64,000 nucleotides of DNA from Microbacterium sp. SORGH_AS_1204 (GTDB taxonomy: Bacteria > Actinomycetota > Actinomycetes > Actinomycetales > Microbacteriaceae), in NCBI RefSeq assembly GCF_030818935.1, contig NZ_JAUTBD010000001.1, positions 372,001 through 436,000 of the forward strand. The letters are read 5' to 3'. The notes under the pieces are model-generated. The model was not told the origin of the DNA, made no database searches, and saw only the letters and a list, made by a program, of their open reading frames with translations. This document shows positions 60,701-64,000 of the stretch, piece after piece; the first letter of the stretch is position 1, and each line of letters begins with the position of its first letter. A program made the translations under genes and the position numbers.

Positions 60701-60727
60701 GGCGGCTGCGTTATCTGCGTAGCCGCC
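60701..60727 (+). terminator. Hairpin after the permease
   Basis: GGCGGCTGCG and CGTAGCCGCC pair over 9 of 10 positions with a 7-base loop (TTATCTG), 17 bases after the permease stop, followed by TTC. Confidence 0.6.
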
Positions 60728-60774
60728 TTCGGCATGTGAATCGAACACATGGCAACTAGTGGTGTACTGAGGGC

Positions 60775-61965
60775 GTGAAGAGGATGACGACAGATTCCGT
60801 GCAGTCGGTCAACGGCGTGAGCCAGTTGTTCCAGCTGCTGCGAGACGGGGTCCCGCGCACACGCGCGGAGCTGGCGAAGTCGACGGGACTGGCACGGTCC
60901 ACCGTCGCCGTGCGCGTCGACGAGCTGATGCGCATGGGCCTCATCACCCCCGTCGCCGACGCCGTCTCCACCGGCGGACGCCCGCCGTCGCAGTTCGCGA
61001 TCAACCCCGCGGCGAAGGTCGTCGTCGCCGTCGACCTCGGCGCCTCCCACGGCACGGTGGCCATCGCCGACCTGACCGGCAAGGTGCTCTCCGAGCGGCA
61101 CGGCGAGATCGACATCGCGCTCGGGCCCGAGCCCGTGCTCACGTGGCTCGTCGAAACGGCATCCCTTCTGCTCACCGAATCCGGACGATCGGTCTCCGAC
61201 GTCGCGGCGATGGGCATCGGAGTGCCCGGCCCGGTGGAGCACTCGACCGGGCAGCCGGTGAACCCCCCGATCATGCCCGGGTGGGACCGCTTCGACATCC
61301 CCGGCTGGATCAACCGCCACATCCCCGCGCCGGTGCTCGTCGACAACGACGTCAACATCATGGCGCTGGGTGAGCGCAGCGTCGCCTGGCCGGCCGTGGA
61401 GCACTTCATGTTCGTCAAGGTGGCGACCGGTATCGGCACGGGCCTCATCTCCGACGGTCGTCTGCAGCGCGGCGCCCAGGGGATCGCGGGCGACATCGGT
61501 CACGTGCAGGTCGCGCGCGGTGCGGACATCCCGTGCCAGTGCGGCAATCGCGGATGCCTCGAGGCCCTGGCATCCGGTCCCGCCATCGCCCGCGCCCTGC
61601 GCGCGCAGGGGATCGAGGCGCACACCGGCTCCGACGTGGTCGACCTCGTCAAGCGCGGCAACATCGACGCCATCCAGGCGGTGCGTCAAGCGGGCCGTGA
61701 CATCGGCGAAGTGCTCACGACGTGCGTGAGCCTGATGAATCCGTCGGTCATCGCCATCGGCGGGTCGATGGCCCGCGTCGGCGAGCACCTCATCGCGGGC
61801 GTGCGCGAGGTCGTCTACACCCGCTCCACGCCGCTGGCCACCGAGTACCTCTCGATCGTGCAGTCGGCCGCGGCCGAGAACGCCGCCGTCATCGGCGCGA
61901 GCATGCTGGCCGTCGAGCACGCGCTCGCGCCCGAATCGCTGAACGCCGCGTTCCTGCGCGCCTGA
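60775..61965 (+). CDS. ROK-family transcriptional regulator
   Basis: A 396-residue protein: winged helix (VSQLFQLLRDGVPRTRAELA, STGLARSTVAVRVDELMRMG) then a ROK sugar-kinase-like domain (AVDLGASHGTVAIADLTGKV, VDNDVNIMALGE, VKVATGIGTGLISDGRL, AGDIGHVQV) and the zinc site CQCGNRGCLEALASG. GTG 60775 is preferred, but ATG 60784 is possible. It should repress the neighbouring sugar transporter and catabolic genes and release DNA on binding the sugar or its phosphate. Confidence 0.9.
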   Translation: MKRMTTDSVQSVNGVSQLFQLLRDGVPRTRAELAKSTGLARSTVAVRVDELMRMGLITPVADAVSTGGRPPSQFAINPAAKVVVAVDLGASHGTVAIADLTGKVLSERHGEIDIALGPEPVLTWLVETASLLLTESGRSVSDVAAMGIGVPGPVEHSTGQPVNPPIMPGWDRFDIPGWINRHIPAPVLVDNDVNIMALGERSVAWPAVEHFMFVKVATGIGTGLISDGRLQRGAQGIAGDIGHVQVARGADIPCQCGNRGCLEALASGPAIARALRAQGIEAHTGSDVVDLVKRGNIDAIQAVRQAGRDIGEVLTTCVSLMNPSVIAIGGSMARVGEHLIAGVREVVYTRSTPLATEYLSIVQSAAAENAAVIGASMLAVEHALAPESLNAAFLRA

Positions 61966-62112
61966 CCGCAGGTCGCCGCGCGGGGTGCGGCTTCGCTGTT
62001 CCCGCGGTGCGGCGGGGTTCTGCCGCCGTGCCGTGGGGCTGTGCCGCCGTGCCGTCCGGCTGCGCCGCCGTGCCGCCGCGCCGCCGTGCCGTCCGGCTGC
62101 GCCGCCGTGCGC
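61966..62112. repeat. Low-complexity GC-rich stretch with short repeats
   Basis: GTGCCGTCCGGCTGCGCCGC occurs twice and GCCGCCGTGCC many times. It resembles 11603-11847 in base style. No gene could be supported here. Confidence 0.55.
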
Positions 62113-62620
62113 GTGCGGGGCTCCTGCGGTTCTCGTGGCGGGGCCGTGCGCTGTACTGCACCGCGTGGTGCACGGCTCCTGCAGTTCTGGTGCGGGCGGC
62201 TGGCGCGCGGCGGCTGCGGTGACAGTTTGCAGGAGTTGTGCGCGGAGCGGCGGGCGGGGCGCCGAGTTTCCTGTGGGTGAGGACAGCGTCAGTCGCCGGG
62301 TTCCCGCGTTGTGTCCGGGTGGGCCTGTGTCGCTCCACGGGCGCACGACTCCTGCGGATCCGATGCGGGCGGCCGGTGCGCGGCGGCTGCGGTGACAGAT
62401 TGCAGGAGTTGTGCGCGAAGCGGCGGGCGGGGCGCCGGGTTTCCTGCGAGTGAGGGCTGCGCCGGTCGCGCGGTTGCTGCGTTGAGTCCTGGTGGGGGCG
62501 GCGCCGCCCCGCGGGTGCAGGGCTCCTGCCGTTCTCGTGCGGGCGGCCGGTTCACGGCTGCCGTGGTGATGTTTTGCAGGAGTTGTGCGCGAAGCGGCGG
62601 ATGGAGGCGCGAGCACGCGA
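62113..62620. repeat. Tandem array of a 173-174-bp palindromic unit, about three copies
   Basis: TGCAGGAGTTGTGC recurs at 62228, 62401 and 62575, and each copy is preceded about 58 bases earlier by an inverted partner (GCACGGCTCCTGCA at 62170, GCACGACTCCTGCG at 62343, GCAGGGCTCCTGCC near 62517). A lone left arm near 62117 suggests an eroded fourth unit. Between arms the units share GCGGGCGGC and after them GAAGCGGCGGGCGGGGCGCC. Frames through it are open only because it is GC-rich. Confidence 0.75.
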
Positions 62621-62621
62621 A

Positions 62622-62651
62622 ACGCCCGCCGTGCCGCAGCACGACGGGCGT
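62622..62651 (-). terminator. Hairpin after the DUF916 gene
   Basis: ACGCCCGCCGT and ACGACGGGCGT pair over 10 of 11 positions around an 8-base loop, between the array and the gene stop at 62702. Confidence 0.55.
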
Positions 62652-62701
62652 GATGGGTCGCTCACGGCGCGGAGTGTCCCTCTCCGCGCCGCGAGCGGGT
62701 C

Positions 62702-63866
62702 TCAGGGGTCGCGGCGCGAAGCGCGCGTCGCGGTGTCGGGGGAGTCGGTGACCACGCCACCCGCGGGCACCGGCTCCGCTTCGGTCGCCGGCGCGGACTC
62801 GGCGCGGGCCGCGGCCACCGCGCCGGCGAGCTCCCGGGCGTGGGCGGCCTTACGGCGGCGGGCGGCGACGATGCGCCAGGCGACGAATGCGGCGAGCACG
62901 GCGAGGATCGCCAGCGCGGTCCACGGCATCGCGGCCGTGGCGGCCGACCCGGTCGACGTCAGCGGGTCGAGGCTCGACGGCTCCGCGCCGGCGAGGGTGC
63001 GCGAGACCGACCTGCGAGGTCGCGGTCACATCGGCCGACAGCAGACCCAGCGGGACGACGGATGCCACCTCGACCGTGCGCTGCAGGCTGCTCCCGGGCA
63101 GCAGCTCGGGCGCGTCGTCGGCGGCGCTCACGCTAGCCAGACCGAACGGACCGCCGAGGGCGACGTCGACCGTGGGATCCAAGCGCGTGTTGCCGGTGTT
63201 GGTCAGGGTGTAGGTGACGGTCGCCGATCCCGCTTCGACGGGGTTCGCGGTGCCGTGGTAGTCGACGGTCACGTCGTTCACGGTCAGTGCGGGCGCGAGG
63301 TCGCCCTGCACCCGCAGGTGCACGCGCGAGCCGAGGCGCCGCTCGGTGATCGTGCCGTTCTCGGCGGTGACGAGCATGGATGCCACGACTCCCGCGGCGT
63401 AGTCGCCCGGAGACGCGTCGGCGGGCACGGCGATGGTGAAGGGCACCTCGGCGCTGGCGCCGCTGTCGAGGGTGACCTCGGTGGTCTCGACCTGGACCCA
63501 GCTGCCGAGATCGGTGGATGCCACGCCGCCGGCGAGGATGTCGAGGGCACCGTCTTCGGTGAGGAAGCCGTCGGCCGCGTACACGGTGAGCGTGATCGGC
63601 GTGGGGCTGCGGTTGGCCACGTAGAGGGCGTCGCCGACCGTACCGCCGGGGGGCAGGTCGTAGGCGTAGTTGGGCCGGTCGCGCCCCTGCGCGGTGTCGG
63701 CGGGTCTGACGCTCCACGTCACCGTGGTGTCGGCGGAAGGAGCGGCGGCCGCGAGGGCGGCGGAGGGGGCGCCGGCCGCGGAGGCGGCGACGGGGGTGCC
63801 CAGCAGCAGAGCCAGGGCGGCGAAGGAGGAGAGGAGAAGACGGGGGAGGGTGGTCGCCTGGGACAT
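62702..63866 (-). pseudogene. DUF916-like cell-surface protein, frameshifted
   Basis: ATG 63866 opens a signal peptide (LLLSSFAALALLLGTPVAAS) and a DUF916-type extracellular domain of about 260 residues (WSVRPADTAQGRDRPNYAYD, PGGTVGDALYVANRSPTPI, VPFTIAVPADASPGDYAAGV, YTLTNTGNTRLDPTVDV). Near 63000 the frame slips by one base; the other frame supplies an LDPLTSTGS linker, a membrane helix (WTALAILAVLAAFVAWRIV) and an Arg/Lys-rich cytoplasmic tail. A corrected product of about 387 residues would be a membrane-anchored surface protein. Error or decay cannot be told apart here. Confidence 0.72.
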
Positions 63867-63942
63867 GGGCGTGGCTTTCGTTCGTGAGGAGGGGGTCCGC
63901 CGGGGCCGCACTCGAGGCGAGCGCGACCCCGGCGGGAGGGGA

Positions 63943-64000
63943 TCAGCTGAGGGCGGTCAGCGTCACGGTCGCGGTGTAGGTGCCGCGGGGGGTCTCGAGC
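63943..64000 (-). CDS. C-terminus of a surface protein, partial at right edge
   Basis: The minus frame ends RGTYTATVTLTALS then TGA. Such GTYTATVTLT endings are typical of secreted beta-sandwich surface proteins encoded beside DUF916 proteins. Only 18 codons are visible. Confidence 0.45.
   Translation of the reverse strand, partial: LETPRGTYTATVTLTALS

Noticed and set aside
62113..62620. CRISPR array, considered because of regular spacing of repeats.
   Set aside because: The repeated part is most of the 173-base unit rather than short identical repeats with unique spacers, and no cas genes are present.
61985..62751. Open frames of 119-149 codons through the tandem repeat region.
   Set aside because: Their translations are repetitive Cys/Arg/Gly-rich sequence from low-complexity DNA with no family match.

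Overview
The window is high-GC DNA (about 70% G+C by eye) with actinobacterial coding style: dense operons with 1- and 4-base start/stop overlaps (TGATG, ATGA, GTGA), many GTG starts, and TANNNT -10 boxes 6-7 bases before start codons. Gene families (SCO3242-type UbiA prenyltransferase, MSMEG_0567/0568 pair, actinobacterial MFS/MarR pairs) and a recurrent GGATGCC/GGCATCC heptamer point to Micrococcales, most likely Microbacteriaceae near Microbacterium. The genus is an inference. No rRNA, tRNA, phage, IS element or CRISPR array was seen.

Layout. 1-2.2 kb: edge of a Nit1C-type cluster (GNAT/AIR-synthase protein, radical SAM protein). 2.3-6.5 kb: DUF1345 membrane protein, a decayed LuxR regulator, an internally deleted alcohol dehydrogenase, a small membrane-anchored protein and an intact FDH-like dehydrogenase. 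6.5-13.4 kb: secreted S1 protease, a PutA-like protein whose catalytic motifs are missing, and a GH51 arabinofuranosidase. 13.6-24.1 kb: a nine-gene minus-strand operon joining methionine-salvage enzymes (mtnD, mtnB, mtnC) to a 2-hydroxyacid dehydrogenase, an FGGY kinase and a complete RbsABC-type importer, with a divergent PfkB kinase. 24.5-30.1 kb: ddaH-rocD (dimethylarginine to ornithine to glutamate semialdehyde), a membrane molybdopterin oxidoreductase, a ParE-type toxin-antitoxin pair and a hydrolase. 30.2-33.4 kb: a coupled acyl-CoA dehydrogenase-like / PIG-L-methyltransferase / GT2 operon. 33.5-41.2 kb: a third FDH-like dehydrogenase, an ATP-grasp ligase, an ATP-grasp/alpha-E/transglutaminase operon, and an FMN lactate-type oxidase under a FadR-type operator. 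41.4-46.0 kb: SipW-like signal peptidase with its exported substrate, MFS exporter with MarR regulator, and a lysophospholipase-like hydrolase. 46.1-54.1 kb: an Ebo-type operon (inositol-phosphate synthase, UbiA prenyltransferase, isomerase-EboA fusion, TatD hydrolase, EboE, EboF). 54.5-62.0 kb: a sugar catabolic locus (isomerase, Gfo/Idh/MocA oxidoreductase, lipoprotein; divergent ATPase, permease, ROK regulator). 62.0-64.0 kb: a 173-bp tandem array and two cell-surface genes.

Two themes cross the window. First, several genes carry single-base indels (LuxR, inositol synthase, ABC ATPase, DUF916 protein). Some lie in C/G runs, so sequencing error must be separated from real decay; the 600-bp-scale deletion in the 4.2 kb dehydrogenase looks genuine. 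Second, intergenic space is filled with several families of palindromic elements present in 2-4 copies.

The strongest candidates for undescribed biology are the mtn/FGGY/RbsABC operon, the Ebo operon with an inositol-phosphate synthase where EboD would be expected, the catalytically emptied PutA, and the acyl-CoA dehydrogenase/PIG-L-methyltransferase/GT2 operon.
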